Positions 16,897 through 26,596 of a stretch of DNA of 64,000 nt are shown one piece after another. Every line of letters starts with the position of its first letter. Position 1 is the first letter of the stretch. The notes below the pieces were generated by a model, which made no database searches, was not told the origin of the DNA, and saw only the letters and a program-made list of their open reading frames with translations. The translations under genes and the position numbers were made by a program. Source of the DNA: Pantoea sp. GD03673 (GTDB lineage Bacteria; Pseudomonadota; Gammaproteobacteria; Enterobacterales; Enterobacteriaceae); contig NZ_JAOCKJ010000005.1 in assembly GCF_029844725.1 (NCBI RefSeq), forward strand, positions 310,001-374,000, read 5' to 3'.

Positions 16897-17928
16897 TTAG
16901 CGGGTTTTGGCTCCGCGACCGTAGACGGCACGATAAACTTTAAAACGGCCGGTTTGCGCGATAACTTCGTGGCTGCCGAAGGCTTCATCCAGCACCTGGG
17001 GGTAGGGCAGGAAAGTATTGGCCACAATACGCAACTCGCCCCCGGTGTTCAGATGCTTCACCGCACCCCGGATCAGCGCCTGGGCAGCGTCGAGGCTGGT
17101 CTGGGTGCCTTCATGGAATGGCGGGTTTGAGATAATCATATCGAAACGGCCGGTCACGTCAGAGAAGACGTTGCTGGCAAAGACTTCGCCCTCAATGCCG
17201 TTAGCAGCCAGCGTCGCTTTACTCGCTTCAATGGCGGCCGCATGGACGTCGCACAGCCACAGACGCACTTTAGGCGAACGGGCAGGCAGCGAGGCGGCGA
17301 TCACGCCCGCGCCACAGCCCATATCCAGCACTTTACCTTTGGTGTGCGGGGTAAAGGTCGAAAGCAGCAGGGCACTGCCGCTATCCAGGCCGTCACGGCT
17401 GAAGACGCCCGGCAGGGTGTGAATTGTCAGACCATCCAGCTCATACTGCTGACCAAAGGTGCTGGCATCAAACGCAGGCTGTTTATCCAGGCGACCGTGG
17501 TAAAGACCACAGCGACGCGCACTGTCAATCTTCTCCAGCGTCACCCACGACTCCACCATGCCTTCGGCACTGCGGACGCCGCTGCGATTTTCACCGACAA
17601 CGAATACGTCGCAACCCACCGGCAGCAGTGAGAGGAGGTTTTGCAACTGGAACTGCACTTCCGGCTTATTTTTGGTCCAGAAGTAGATCAGCGTATCGCA
17701 GCCCTGCACATCTTCTGCCTGCGCAACCATGCCGTAACGCGCCTGCTCGCCCATACGGCGGCTCAGGTTTTGCCAGTGATGATATTGCTGGGTGTGAACA
17801 CGCGACGAGGCGGTTTCCAGCTGAGCGGGCAGGTCATCCTGCAGATCGCCAGCAAATAAAACATGGCGGGCGGTAAATTCATCACTGTGGCGCAGAATGA
17901 CTTCGCTGGCCGGGGTTAAAGCAGACAT
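16897..17928 (-). CDS. rsmC: 16S rRNA m2G1207 methyltransferase RsmC
   Basis: A 343-residue enzyme that methylates G1207 of 16S rRNA. It is a duplicated methyltransferase: the N-terminal half is degenerate and the C-terminal half binds S-adenosylmethionine ('[15 protein letters not shown]', about residues 200-214) with the catalytic '[10 protein letters not shown]' motif. ATG 17928 has AGGAG upstream; the longer reading frame to 18036 would run into holD and was rejected. It is divergent from holD, as in E. coli. A hairpin at about 16825-16870 follows the gene. Confidence 0.95.
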   Translation of the reverse strand: MSALTPASEVILRHSDEFTARHVLFAGDLQDDLPAQLETASSRVHTQQYHHWQNLSRRMGEQARYGMVAQAEDVQGCDTLIYFWTKNKPEVQFQLQNLLSLLPVGCDVFVVGENRSGVRSAEGMVESWVTLEKIDSARRCGLYHGRLDKQPAFDASTFGQQYELDGLTIHTLPGVFSRDGLDSGSALLLSTFTPHTKGKVLDMGCGAGVIAASLPARSPKVRLWLCDVHAAAIEASKATLAANGIEGEVFASNVFSDVTGRFDMIISNPPFHEGTQTSLDAAQALIRGAVKHLNTGGELRIVANTFLPYPQVLDEAFGSHEVIAQTGRFKVYRAVYGRGAKTR

Positions 17929-18034
17929 GTAGGGCTCCTGTAAGATCTGAGCGGGGATTATAGTGGTTTGTTGGCGCATGTTCGATGGGTTTGCTAGCAT
18001 AGCGTCGCATTCAGGCAGCAGAACAGGTAACACC

Positions 18035-18445
18035 ATGACGTCCAGGCGCGACTGGCTTTTACAGCAAATGGGAATTACGCAGTACCAACTGCGCCGCCCG
18101 CGCGTGCTTCAGGGCGAAATTGCCGTCACGCTGGCCCCGGACACGCAGTTAATTATTGTTGCTGACGCGCCACCGGGTTTGCATGAACCGCTGATGCGCG
18201 ACGTGCTGCATGCTCTCAATCTGCAACCCACTCAGGTGATGACCGTGACGCCGGATCAGCTGCAAATGCTGCCGGAAACGCTGGACTGCGCTGGCTGGCT
18301 GCTCGGGGTCGAGAGCGAACAGACTTTTAATGGCGTGGCATTAACCAGCGCCTCTTTCAATGAACTGATCAGCAGCGGCGTCGCCAGACGCGCGCTCTGG
18401 CAACAGATGTGTAACCATGACAGCCATCTCTTTTCTCACCCCTGA
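18035..18445 (+). CDS. holD: DNA polymerase III psi subunit HolD
   Basis: A 136-residue clamp-loader accessory protein that links the chi subunit (and so SSB) to the gamma/tau complex. The N-terminal '[20 protein letters not shown]' carries the segment that contacts the clamp loader, and the length matches the ~137 residues of E. coli. Start ATG 18035 follows ACAGGT. The gene's last 29 bases overlap rimI, implying translational coupling, as in E. coli. Confidence 0.92.
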   Translation: MTSRRDWLLQQMGITQYQLRRPRVLQGEIAVTLAPDTQLIIVADAPPGLHEPLMRDVLHALNLQPTQVMTVTPDQLQMLPETLDCAGWLLGVESEQTFNGVALTSASFNELISSGVARRALWQQMCNHDSHLFSHP

Positions 18446-18857
18446 CGATCTGGCGCAGGCCTATGCCATTGAGTGTCGCAGCCACGCGTTTCCCTGGAGT
18501 GAACAGACGTTTGCCAGCAATCAGGGTGAGCGTTTTATCAATTTACGTCTTGATGTCGACGGCAAAATGGCGGCTTTTGCCATTACCCAGGTGGTGCTGG
18601 ACGAAGCCTCGCTGTTCAATATCGCGGTCGATCCCGCCTTTCAGCGCCGGGGATTTGGCCGTCAGCTATTGCAGCATCTGATTGACGCGCTGATCAAACG
18701 CGATGTGCTGACGCTGTGGCTGGAAGTGCGGGCGTCGAATCTGCCCGCCATCGCGCTCTATGAGCAGCTTGGATTCAATCAGGTCAGTCGTCGCCCCAAC
18801 TATTATCCCACCGCCAGCGGCCGCGAAGATGCCCTTCTCATGGCGCTGACGCCGTAG
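18417..18857 (+). CDS. rimI: Ribosomal protein S18 alanine N-acetyltransferase RimI
   Basis: A 146-residue GNAT acetyltransferase acting on the N-terminal alanine of ribosomal protein S18. The acetyl-CoA motif A is 'VDPAFQRRGFGRQLLQHL' (about residues 71-88), with 'VRASNLPAIALYEQLGF' behind it. It overlaps the end of holD and is followed within 20 bp by yjjG. Confidence 0.95.
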   Translation: MTAISFLTPDDLAQAYAIECRSHAFPWSEQTFASNQGERFINLRLDVDGKMAAFAITQVVLDEASLFNIAVDPAFQRRGFGRQLLQHLIDALIKRDVLTLWLEVRASNLPAIALYEQLGFNQVSRRPNYYPTASGREDALLMALTP

Positions 18858-18875
18858 CGGTGTAAAGGAGTTTTA

Positions 18876-19556
18876 ATGTCAGATAACTGGGATTGCATCC
18901 TGTTTGATGCGGACGATACCCTTTTTCATTTCGACGCCTATGCCGGATTACAGCGGCTGTTCGCCGGTTATGACGTGCAGTTTACTGACCAGGATTACAG
19001 CGATTATCAGGCGATCAACAAACCGCTGTGGGTCGATTATCAGAACGGCACCATCTCAGCTTTACAGCTGCAGACGCAGCGTTTTAACCACTGGAGCGAA
19101 AAGCTCAGCGTTGCGCCAGAGATCCTCAACAGCGGCTTTCTCAGCGCAATGGGAGAGATCTGCACGCCGCTGCCGGGTGCGGTCAGCCTGATGAACCAGC
19201 TGCATGGCCGGGTAAAAATGGGCATCATCACCAACGGCTTCACCGCGCTGCAGCAGACGCGTCTGGAGCGCACCGGTTTCCGGGATTACTTCTCGGCGCT
19301 GGTGATCTCTGAGCAGGTCGGCGTGCCAAAACCGGCAGCAGAGATCTTTGATTACGCGCTGGAACAGATGGGTAACCCGGATCGTCAGCGGGTGCTGATG
19401 GTGGGTGATACGCCAGAATCTGACATTCTGGGCGGCATGAATGCTGGCGTAAAAACCTGCTGGCTCGATCATGGCACCCGCCCACTGCCGGAACATATCA
19501 AACCAACCTGGCAGGTCAAATCGCTGGGTGAGCTGGAAGCGCTGCTGATCGGCTGA
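18876..19556 (+). CDS. yjjG: Pyrimidine 5'-nucleotidase YjjG
   Basis: A 226-residue HAD-family phosphatase that dephosphorylates dUMP, UMP, dTMP and damaged or analogue nucleotides, helping keep them out of DNA. HAD motif I is '[11 protein letters not shown]', motif II is in '[15 protein letters not shown]', the lysine lies in '[11 protein letters not shown]' and motif IV is '[13 protein letters not shown]'. GGAG stands 6 bases before the ATG. In E. coli prfC follows; here a structured non-coding element and then ytjB follow. Confidence 0.93.
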   Translation: MSDNWDCILFDADDTLFHFDAYAGLQRLFAGYDVQFTDQDYSDYQAINKPLWVDYQNGTISALQLQTQRFNHWSEKLSVAPEILNSGFLSAMGEICTPLPGAVSLMNQLHGRVKMGIITNGFTALQQTRLERTGFRDYFSALVISEQVGVPKPAAEIFDYALEQMGNPDRQRVLMVGDTPESDILGGMNAGVKTCWLDHGTRPLPEHIKPTWQVKSLGELEALLIG

Positions 19557-19605
19557 CAAACCCAAATCCGAATAAATCTGACAGCAATAAATAAACGTAA
19601 CGCGC

Positions 19606-19784
19606 AGGGAACACGGGCAGAGCAGGAAAGCGTCCCGCGCCAGGGACAAAAACGTCGGGAGCGTTTTTGAACAACGCGAAGCGTTGGCCCGGCAACGGGC
19701 GCACCTCATGGATGAGGTGCGTAATCGCGCGGGACGAGCGGCCAGGGACGGTTTAAGCGACTTTCCGATCTGACCGTGTTCCCT
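19606..19784. repeat. Multi-hairpin structured element (nested inverted repeats)
   Basis: Outer arms AGGGAACACGG (19606-19616) and CCGTGTTCCCT (19774-19784) pair perfectly. Inside them CGTCCCGCGC (19631-19640) pairs with GCGCGGGACG (19727-19736). Between those arms are four hairpins in series: AAAAACG/CGTTTTT (19648-19668), AACGC-GAA-GCGTT (19673-19685), GCCCG-GCAA-CGGGC with a GNRA loop (19687-19700), and GCACCTCAT/ATGAGGTGC (19701-19720). That makes a multibranch RNA-like fold of 179 nt. It could be a mobile repeat, a small RNA or both. Reading frames across it look accidental. Confidence 0.7.
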
Positions 19785-19832
19785 TCGCAGGCTCGGTCTC
19801 ACCGCATGCCTGAACTGAGTTTGTCCCGGTAT

Positions 19833-19855
19833 AAAAAAGGCCCGCACAGCGGGTC
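19833..19855 (-). terminator. Terminator of ytjB
   Basis: On the minus strand a GACCCGC/GCGGGCC stem with a 3-base loop is followed by six T, 35 bp downstream of the ytjB stop. Confidence 0.8.
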
Positions 19856-19889
19856 TTTCTCGTTTTATCCTTTCAGCCGCGCAGACGCG

Positions 19890-20540
19890 CTACGCTTTCT
19901 TCTCATCATCCTCATCCCGGTCCTCTTTCACCGGGGTGCTGGCGGTAAGCAGAAACGGCGACTGCTGCCAGCGGGTGCGGCGGTGGCGCAGGAGGGTACG
20001 GGAGAGAATAATGCCGATCGCCAGCGCCAGCAGCATCATCAGACGCAGAATATTGGTGGTGTTATCAACCTGATGTGAATCGGTAACCAGCACATGGGTA
20101 TCCAGCGTCACGCGCAAAAAGCCCAGCGGGCCGTCGTTTCCGGCCAGCGGCTGCACAATCTGGTGGTTGAAATAGCTGCCCGCACGCTTACCGTCGAGCG
20201 CCAGCCGGTCGCGGACATTGATGTTTTCCCCGCTGTGCGCCACCAGGCTGCCGTCGCCGTCGTATACCGACGCATCCAGAATACGGCTGTTAGCCGTCAT
20301 CTGATTAAGAATGGCTTCTATCTGATTACGGTTGTTTTCACTGTTGTCCATCAACGGCTTAAGGCTGAACGCCACCTGGCTGGTCAGCGTATGTGCCAGC
20401 TCTTCGACCTGTTCAGAGCGCGCCGTCTGATGACCCAGACTGAACCAGGATGCGCCCTGCATCAGCACAACCAGCAGCGCCATCGAGATAAGAACGATTA
20501 CGGTACGATGTAAGCGAAATTTCAGTGCGGTTTTAGCCAT
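19890..20540 (-). CDS. ytjB: Membrane protein YtjB (Smp/AhpA family)
   Basis: A 216-residue inner-membrane protein with one N-terminal membrane segment ('TVIVLISMALLVVLMQ'), a periplasmic domain of ~130 residues, a second segment ('NILRLMMLLALAIGIILS') and a charged cytoplasmic tail ending in 'KEDRDEDDEKKA'. Divergent from serB, as in E. coli, where the gene was once called smp. Its role is not established. Confidence 0.88.
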   Translation of the reverse strand: MAKTALKFRLHRTVIVLISMALLVVLMQGASWFSLGHQTARSEQVEELAHTLTSQVAFSLKPLMDNSENNRNQIEAILNQMTANSRILDASVYDGDGSLVAHSGENINVRDRLALDGKRAGSYFNHQIVQPLAGNDGPLGFLRVTLDTHVLVTDSHQVDNTTNILRLMMLLALAIGIILSRTLLRHRRTRWQQSPFLLTASTPVKEDRDEDDEKKA

Positions 20541-20647
20541 TAATCATCCGGGTCATATCACAACAGAAAGCCTGGAGATTATGTTGCCAGAAGCGGCGCA
20601 GACAAGGTAGCCTCTTGCGTGGTTTTGTTGTCCCTACAGGAGCTCTG

Positions 20648-21625
20648 ATGCCAAATCGTTTAACCTGGTGCGATCTTCCCGCCGATGTCTCCCTCTGGCC
20701 GGGTTTGCCCCTTTCTCTTAGCGGTGATGAAGTGATGCCGCTGGATTATCGCGCTGGCCGCACAGGCTGGCTGCTGTATGGCCGCGGGCTGGATAAGCAG
20801 CGGCTGACCGACTACCAGCACCAGCTGGGTGCCGCGATGGTAATCGTCAGCGCCTGGAACGTTGATGAGTATCAGGTGATTCGCCTGGCGGGATCGCTGA
20901 CGCCGTTTGCCAGCAAGCTGGCGCACGACGCCGGGCTGGACGTTGCGCCGCTGGGCAAAATCCCGCATCTCAAAACGCCGGGTCTGCTGGTGATGGACAT
21001 GGACTCCACCGCAATTCAGATTGAATGCATCGACGAGATCGCCAGACTGGCGGGCTGCGGCGAGCTGGTGGCAGAAGTAACGGAACGTGCGATGCGCGGC
21101 GAACTCGACTTCACCGCCAGCCTGCGTCAGCGCGTGGCCACGCTGCAGGGTGCGGACGCCAATATCCTGAAACAGGTGCGCGATGCGCTGCCGCTGATGC
21201 CAGGCTTAACCACCCTGACGCAGAAGCTGCAGGCGCTGGGCTGGCAGGTTGCCATCGCGTCTGGCGGCTTCACCTACTACGCCGAATACCTGCGCGACAA
21301 ACTGCATCTGTCTGCGGTGGCGGCCAATGAACTCGAAATACGCGACGGCAAGCTGACCGGCAACGTGCTGGGTCCGATTGTCGATGCACAATACAAAGCC
21401 GATACCCTGAAGAAGCTGGCGCAGCGTTTTGACATCGCGCCGGAACAGACGGTAGCGATCGGCGATGGGGCCAATGACCTGCTGATGATCAAAGCCTCAG
21501 CGCTGGGCATTGCGTTCCATGCTAAACCTAAGGTGAATGAGCAGACTGCGGTCACCATTCGCCATGCCGATTTAATGGGGGTGTTCTGCATCCTGACCGG
21601 CAGCCTGATCCACGAAGAGCGTTAA
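20648..21625 (+). CDS. serB: Phosphoserine phosphatase SerB
   Basis: Catalyses the last step of serine synthesis, hydrolysis of O-phosphoserine. The 325-residue protein has an N-terminal ACT-like region and a HAD domain with motif I 'LLVMDMDSTAIQIECIDEIA', motif II in 'VAIASGGFTYYAEYL', and motif IV 'AIGDGANDLLMI'. ATG 20648 follows GGAG at good spacing and gives the E. coli-like length; 20615 was rejected. It is followed 13 bp on by radA, so the two form an operon. Confidence 0.96.
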   Translation: MPNRLTWCDLPADVSLWPGLPLSLSGDEVMPLDYRAGRTGWLLYGRGLDKQRLTDYQHQLGAAMVIVSAWNVDEYQVIRLAGSLTPFASKLAHDAGLDVAPLGKIPHLKTPGLLVMDMDSTAIQIECIDEIARLAGCGELVAEVTERAMRGELDFTASLRQRVATLQGADANILKQVRDALPLMPGLTTLTQKLQALGWQVAIASGGFTYYAEYLRDKLHLSAVAANELEIRDGKLTGNVLGPIVDAQYKADTLKKLAQRFDIAPEQTVAIGDGANDLLMIKASALGIAFHAKPKVNEQTAVTIRHADLMGVFCILTGSLIHEER

Positions 21626-21638
21626 CAGAGGTATTGAT

Positions 21639-23021
21639 TTGGCCAAAGCGGCAAAACGCGCATTTGTCTGTAATGAATGTGGCGCAGATTACCCACGCTG
21701 GCAGGGGCAATGCAGCGCCTGTCATGCCTGGAACACCATCACCGAGGTACGCATTGCTGCCTCGCCCGCCGCTGCGCGTAACGAGCGCCTGAGTGGCTAT
21801 GCCGGCAGCGCTGGCACCAGCCGGGTGCAGAAGCTCTCTGAAATCAGCCTGGAGGCGTTACCGCGCTTCTCCACCAGTTTCAAAGAGTTTGATCGGGTAC
21901 TGGGCGGCGGGGTTGTGCCGGGCAGCGCTATTCTGATTGGCGGCAGTCCCGGCGCGGGCAAATCCACGCTGCTGCTGCAGGTCATGTGCCGGTTGTCAGA
22001 AGGGATGAAAACCCTTTATGTCACCGGTGAAGAGTCGCTGCAACAGGTCGCAATGCGCGCCCATCGTCTGGGATTACCCACCGAAAATGTGAATATGCTG
22101 TCGGAAACCAGCATTGAGCAGATCTGCCTGATCGCCGAGCAGGAGCAGCCGCAACTGATGGTGATCGACTCGATCCAGGTGATGCACATGGCGGAGATCC
22201 AGTCATCGCCTGGCAGCGTCGCCCAGGTGCGGGAAACCGCCGCTTATCTGACGCGCTTCGCCAAAACGCGCGGTGTCGCAATCATCATGGTGGGCCACGT
22301 CACCAAAGATGGCTCACTGGCCGGGCCGAAAGTGCTGGAACACTGTATCGACTGTTCAGTCCTGCTGGATGGCGATGCCGACTCCCGCTTCCGCACCCTG
22401 CGCAGCCATAAAAACCGCTTCGGTGCGGTGAACGAACTGGGTGTGTTTGCCATGACTGAGCAGGGCATGCGTGAAGTCAGCAACCCGTCTGCGATCTTCC
22501 TGTCGCGTGGTGAAGAGATCACGTCGGGCAGTTCGGTCATGGTGCTGTGGGAGGGAACGCGTCCGCTGCTGGTGGAGATTCAGGCGCTGGTCGATCACTC
22601 GATGATGGGCAACCCTCGCCGCGTCGCGGTCGGCCTGGAGCAAAACCGCCTGGCGATTCTGCTGGCGGTGCTGCACCGTCACGGCGGATTGCAGATGGCG
22701 GACCAGGATGTGTTCGTTAACGTCGTTGGCGGCGTTAAAGTCACCGAAACCAGTGCGGACCTGGCGCTGATGCTGTCGATGGTATCAAGCCTGCGCGATC
22801 GTCCGCTGCCACAGGATCTGGTGATCTTCGGCGAAGTGGGACTGGCCGGTGAGATCCGTCCGGTGCCCAGCGGGCAGGAGCGCATCTCTGAAGCGGCGAA
22901 GCATGGCTTCAAACGCGCCATTGTACCCGCGGGGAATGCCCCAAAAAAACCGATTGCCGGGATGCAGGTTTTCAGCGCGAAGAAGCTGGCCGATGCGCTG
23001 GCGATTCTGGACGATCTCTGA
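21639..23021 (+). CDS. radA: DNA repair protein RadA
   Basis: A 460-residue DnaB-like helicase that drives branch migration in recombination. Order of parts: a four-cysteine zinc finger ('CNECGADYPRWQGQCSAC', residues ~10-27), Walker A 'GGSPGAGKST', the RadA signature 'HKNRFGAVNE', and a C-terminal Lon-protease-like domain ('GEVGLAGEIRPV'). The start is a TTG at 21639 with AGAGG 7 bases upstream; no ATG or GTG alternative keeps the zinc finger. Confidence 0.96.
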   Translation: MAKAAKRAFVCNECGADYPRWQGQCSACHAWNTITEVRIAASPAAARNERLSGYAGSAGTSRVQKLSEISLEALPRFSTSFKEFDRVLGGGVVPGSAILIGGSPGAGKSTLLLQVMCRLSEGMKTLYVTGEESLQQVAMRAHRLGLPTENVNMLSETSIEQICLIAEQEQPQLMVIDSIQVMHMAEIQSSPGSVAQVRETAAYLTRFAKTRGVAIIMVGHVTKDGSLAGPKVLEHCIDCSVLLDGDADSRFRTLRSHKNRFGAVNELGVFAMTEQGMREVSNPSAIFLSRGEEITSGSSVMVLWEGTRPLLVEIQALVDHSMMGNPRRVAVGLEQNRLAILLAVLHRHGGLQMADQDVFVNVVGGVKVTETSADLALMLSMVSSLRDRPLPQDLVIFGEVGLAGEIRPVPSGQERISEAAKHGFKRAIVPAGNAPKKPIAGMQVFSAKKLADALAILDDL

Positions 23022-23028
23022 TGCGCCT

Positions 23029-23061
23029 GCGGCCTGCCAGCCTGAGTGGCGGGCAGGCCGC
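23029..23061. repeat. REP-like hairpin between radA and nadR
   Basis: Arms GCGGCCTGCC (23029-23038) and GGCAGGCCGC (23052-23061), perfect over 10 bp, with a 13-base loop. No T-run follows, so it looks more like a REP or mRNA-stabilising hairpin than a terminator. Confidence 0.55.
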
Positions 23062-23096
23062 TCCCACCTTAACCGCATTGATGCAGGAGGCACGAC

Positions 23097-24338
23097 ATGT
23101 CGTCGTTTGATTATCTGAAAACGGCCATTCGCCAGCAGGGTCATACGCTGCAACAGGTCGCTGATGCCAGCGGCATGACCAAAGGCTATCTGAGTCAGTT
23201 GCTCAATGCCAAAATCAAAAGTCCCAGCGCGCAAAAGCTGGAGGCACTCCACCGCTTTCTGGGGCTGGAGTTTCCACGCCGCGACAAAACGGTGGGCGTG
23301 GTGTTTGGTAAGTTCTATCCGCTGCACACCGGTCATATCTATCTGATTCAGCGCGCCTGCAGCCAGGTGGATGAGCTGCATATCATCATGGGTTATGACG
23401 AGCCGCGTGACCGCGAACTGTTTGAGAACAGCGCGATGTCACAGCAGCCCACGGTCAGCGATCGTCTGCGCTGGCTGCTGCAAACCTTTAAGTACCAGAA
23501 AAATATCCGCATTCACGCCTTTGATGAAGAGGGGATTGAACCCTATCCGCACGGCTGGGATGTCTGGAGTAAAGGCGTCAGCGCGTTTCTTAGCGAACAC
23601 GGCATTGCGCCGGACTGCATCTACACCAGCGAAGCGCCCGACGCAGAGATGTATCAGCAGCACCTGGGCATTCAGACCGTACTGGTCGATCCCAGCCGAT
23701 CTTTTATGAGCATCAGCGGGGCGCAGATCCGTCAGGACCCATTCCGCTTCTGGGATTACATTCCCACTGAAGTAAAACCGTTCTTTGTGCGTACCGTGGC
23801 GATCCTCGGCGGGGAGTCGAGCGGAAAATCGACGCTGGTGAATAAGCTTGCCAACATCTTTAACACCACCAGTGCCTGGGAATATGGCCGCGACTATGTC
23901 TTTTCCCACCTGGGCGGTGACGAAATGGCGCTGCAATACTCCGATTACGACAAGATCGCGCTGGGCCAGGCGCAGTACATCGACTTCGCGGTTAAATATG
24001 CCAACAAAGTGGCGTTTATCGACACTGACTTCGTGACGACGCAGGCGTTTTGTCTGAAGTATGAAGGGCGGGAGCATCCGTTTGTGCAGGCCCTGATCGA
24101 TGAATATCGCTTTGATCTGGTGATCCTGCTGGAGAACAACGTGCCCTGGGTCGCTGACGGATTGCGCAGCCTGGGCAGTTCAGTGGATCGGCGGGAGTTT
24201 CAGTCGATGCTGGTGACGATGCTGCGGGAAAACAACATCGACTTCCTCCACGTGCAGGAAGATGATTATGACACCCGTTTCCTGCGCTGCATTGAGCTGG
24301 TAAAAGCGATGCTGGGCGAGAAAAACGCCCAGCAATAA
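23097..24338 (+). CDS. nadR: Trifunctional NAD regulator NadR
   Basis: A 413-residue protein that represses NAD synthesis genes and also acts as NMN adenylyltransferase and ribosylnicotinamide kinase. The helix-turn-helix is at residues ~15-35 ('LQQVADASGMTKGYLSQLL'), the adenylyltransferase begins with 'VGVVFGKFYPLHTGH' (HxGH motif, residue ~75), and the kinase part has Walker A 'GGESSGKSTLV' near residue 242. GGAGG precedes ATG 23097. Third gene of the serB-radA-nadR series. Confidence 0.96.
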   Translation: MSSFDYLKTAIRQQGHTLQQVADASGMTKGYLSQLLNAKIKSPSAQKLEALHRFLGLEFPRRDKTVGVVFGKFYPLHTGHIYLIQRACSQVDELHIIMGYDEPRDRELFENSAMSQQPTVSDRLRWLLQTFKYQKNIRIHAFDEEGIEPYPHGWDVWSKGVSAFLSEHGIAPDCIYTSEAPDAEMYQQHLGIQTVLVDPSRSFMSISGAQIRQDPFRFWDYIPTEVKPFFVRTVAILGGESSGKSTLVNKLANIFNTTSAWEYGRDYVFSHLGGDEMALQYSDYDKIALGQAQYIDFAVKYANKVAFIDTDFVTTQAFCLKYEGREHPFVQALIDEYRFDLVILLENNVPWVADGLRSLGSSVDRREFQSMLVTMLRENNIDFLHVQEDDYDTRFLRCIELVKAMLGEKNAQQ

Positions 24339-24383
24339 TGGCTGCAGTAACCCGGTCTGCCGCACGGCAGCCGGGTCAGTGCC

Positions 24384-25385
24384 TTAATACACCATCACCA
24401 CTTTGCCGCGCATGTGGCCTTCCAGCACCCGCTGATGGGCGGCGGTTAAGGTCTCAACGCTTAAGCCGTGCAGCGTTTCGCTCAGCGTGGTTTGCAGTTT
24501 ACCCTCATCCAGCAACGCCGATACCGCATCCAGAATCTCGCCCTGACGCGCCATATCTGGCGTGTTGAACATGCTGCGGGTATACATCAGCTCAAAGTGC
24601 AGTGCCGCACTCTTCAGCTTCAGCTGGTCCATCGACAGCGGATGTTCGTTTTCCACGATGGTGCAGATATGGCCCTGCGGTGCGATCAGCTTAGCCATGG
24701 TTTCCCAGTGACCGTCGGTGTCATTCAGGCAGAAGATATAATCAACCTGCTTAATGCCCTGTTTCTCCAGCTCACCGATCATATCTTTATAGTTGATCAC
24801 CAGGTCGGCACCGCGATCGCGGCACCACTGTGCGGAATCTTCACGGGAGGCGGTAGCGATGATCTTAACGTTGCTGCGCAGTTTTGCCAGCGGGATCGCC
24901 AGCGATCCGACACCACCCGCGCCGCCGACGATCAGCAGCGTCTGATCGTCGGTGGCCGTCTCCAGGTTAAGACGCTCAAACAGGCCTTCCCAGGCGGTCA
25001 GGGCCGTCAGCGGGATCGCCGCCGACTGTGCCCAGTCCAGGCTCTCTGGCTTGTGACCGGTGATGCGTGAGTCAACCAGCTGCTCGGTGCTGTTGCTGCC
25101 GGGACGGGTCAGGTCGCCTGCATAAAAGACTTCATCGCCAGGCTTAAAATTGCTGACTTTGCTGCCCACTTCCAGCACGACGCCGCTGGCATCCCAGCCG
25201 AGAATGCGGGGCTGCTGCAATCCGTTTTTCCTTGCCCCTTTATGCACCTTAGTATCGACCGGGTTGACCGAGGCGGCTTTAACGCCCACCCGCAGGTCAT
25301 ACTCCCCTGGCACTGGGGTTTCAGGGAAAATTTCAGTGAAGTTTTCAGGACTTTCCGGGTTAATGGCGATAGCGCGAATAGACAT
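24384..25385 (-). CDS. Quinone-oxidoreductase-like medium-chain reductase
   Basis: A 333-residue member of the medium-chain dehydrogenase/reductase superfamily, in the branch named zinc-binding alcohol dehydrogenase. The catalytic-zinc cysteine is absent ('VNPVDTKVHKGA'), so it is probably a zinc-free NADPH-dependent enone or quinone reductase. The nucleotide fold is 'LLIVGGAGGVGSLAIPLAK'. AGGA before ATG 25385 fixes the start. It is divergent from a LysR regulator, a common layout for electrophile-responsive reductases. The substrate is unknown. Confidence 0.83.
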   Translation of the reverse strand: MSIRAIAINPESPENFTEIFPETPVPGEYDLRVGVKAASVNPVDTKVHKGARKNGLQQPRILGWDASGVVLEVGSKVSNFKPGDEVFYAGDLTRPGSNSTEQLVDSRITGHKPESLDWAQSAAIPLTALTAWEGLFERLNLETATDDQTLLIVGGAGGVGSLAIPLAKLRSNVKIIATASREDSAQWCRDRGADLVINYKDMIGELEKQGIKQVDYIFCLNDTDGHWETMAKLIAPQGHICTIVENEHPLSMDQLKLKSAALHFELMYTRSMFNTPDMARQGEILDAVSALLDEGKLQTTLSETLHGLSVETLTAAHQRVLEGHMRGKVVMVY

Positions 25386-25587
25386 AACGTTTTCCTGTTG
25401 AGTCAGGCCAGGAGCCTGGTGTGTGGTTGCTATTCTGGCCCTGAAGCGTGCTTATACGCCGCAGGGGGATGCCACGCTGTCCGTGGCAGACTGCTGTAAT
25501 GATTCGGAACAGGCTATAAGTGTAGAACCTGATTTTAGCGGTGATAAGATGGACAATCTTTCATAGAGTGTTCGTCTGGGGTGAACA

Positions 25588-26484
25588 ATGGCGTTTCGTC
25601 AGTGGCAGGATATGGCGCTGTTTGCGCTGGTGGCGGAGTGTGGCAGCTTTACCGGGGCGGCTGAACGTGCAGGTCTGCCCAAATCAAGCGTCAGTCAGCG
25701 CATCAGCCAGCTGGAGCAGCGGCTGGGAATCCGGCTACTGAACCGCACCACCCGCCAGCTCAATCTGACCTTTGCCGGTGAGCGTTATCTGCTGCACTGT
25801 CAGGAGATGATGCAGGCCAGTGAACGCGCCGATCAGGCGATCGCCAGCCTGCGTGAAAACCCCAGCGGGCGCTTGCGCATCACCAGTCCGGCGGGGATTG
25901 GTGCCACGCTGCTGGCGCGCTGTAATGCCGGGTTTTTACGGCTCTATCCGGATGTGACGCTGGATGTGTCCATCTCTGATGAAATGCGCGATTTGGTGCA
26001 GGAGGGCTTTGATGTGGCGCTGCGCACCGGTCAGCCGCAGGAGTCTTCACTCATTGGCCGACGGATCGGTAACTGCCCGCGACTGCTGGTCGCGTCTCAG
26101 CACTATCTTGATCAGCATCCGCCGCTGCTTCATCCCCAGCAGCTGTCGGCACACCGCTGTATTGCGCATCGCGCCTGGAATGAATGGGTATTGCAGCGCG
26201 ATGACGCGTTCTATCGCTGGCTGCTGCCGCCAGGCCATCTCACTGACAATTTGCTTTATGCCCGGGAATGCGCGCTGGGCGATGCCGGTATCACGTTGTT
26301 GCCGCACTTTCTGACGGATGGGGCGATGGCAGATCCGCGGCTGGTGCCGGTGCTGCCGGAATGGGAGATCGAAGGGAATGAACTCTGGCTGGTCTATCCG
26401 GGGCGCAAACTGCATTCACCAGCGCTGGCACGTTTTATTGAGTTCGCACTGCAGTCCCCGGTGTTCAGGGAATTTTATCGCTGA
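25588..26484 (+). CDS. LysR-family transcriptional regulator
   Basis: A 298-residue regulator with the N-terminal HTH 'GSFTGAAERAGLPKSSVSQR' (about residues 15-34) and an effector domain starting 'PSGRLRITSPAGIGA'. It is divergent from the reductase at 24384-25385 and probably controls it. I could not pick out a convincing T-N11-A operator in the 200-bp gap. The downstream sequence becomes abruptly AT-rich. Confidence 0.87.
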   Translation: MAFRQWQDMALFALVAECGSFTGAAERAGLPKSSVSQRISQLEQRLGIRLLNRTTRQLNLTFAGERYLLHCQEMMQASERADQAIASLRENPSGRLRITSPAGIGATLLARCNAGFLRLYPDVTLDVSISDEMRDLVQEGFDVALRTGQPQESSLIGRRIGNCPRLLVASQHYLDQHPPLLHPQQLSAHRCIAHRAWNEWVLQRDDAFYRWLLPPGHLTDNLLYARECALGDAGITLLPHFLTDGAMADPRLVPVLPEWEIEGNELWLVYPGRKLHSPALARFIEFALQSPVFREFYR

Positions 26485-26596
26485 ACTTAAAATGAAATTT
26501 ATAACCTTAATCTCTAACTTTGACGCCTGTAGCAGAAAATTACATTGTATTAATTATGATGGCATTTCATCTTATTCTCAAAGGAAGAGAAATGTT

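Noticed and set aside
19516..19847. Minus-strand frames over the structured element
   Set aside because: The codon content follows the hairpin sequence, they overlap yjjG and there is no ribosome site; the structure is better explained as RNA or repeat.
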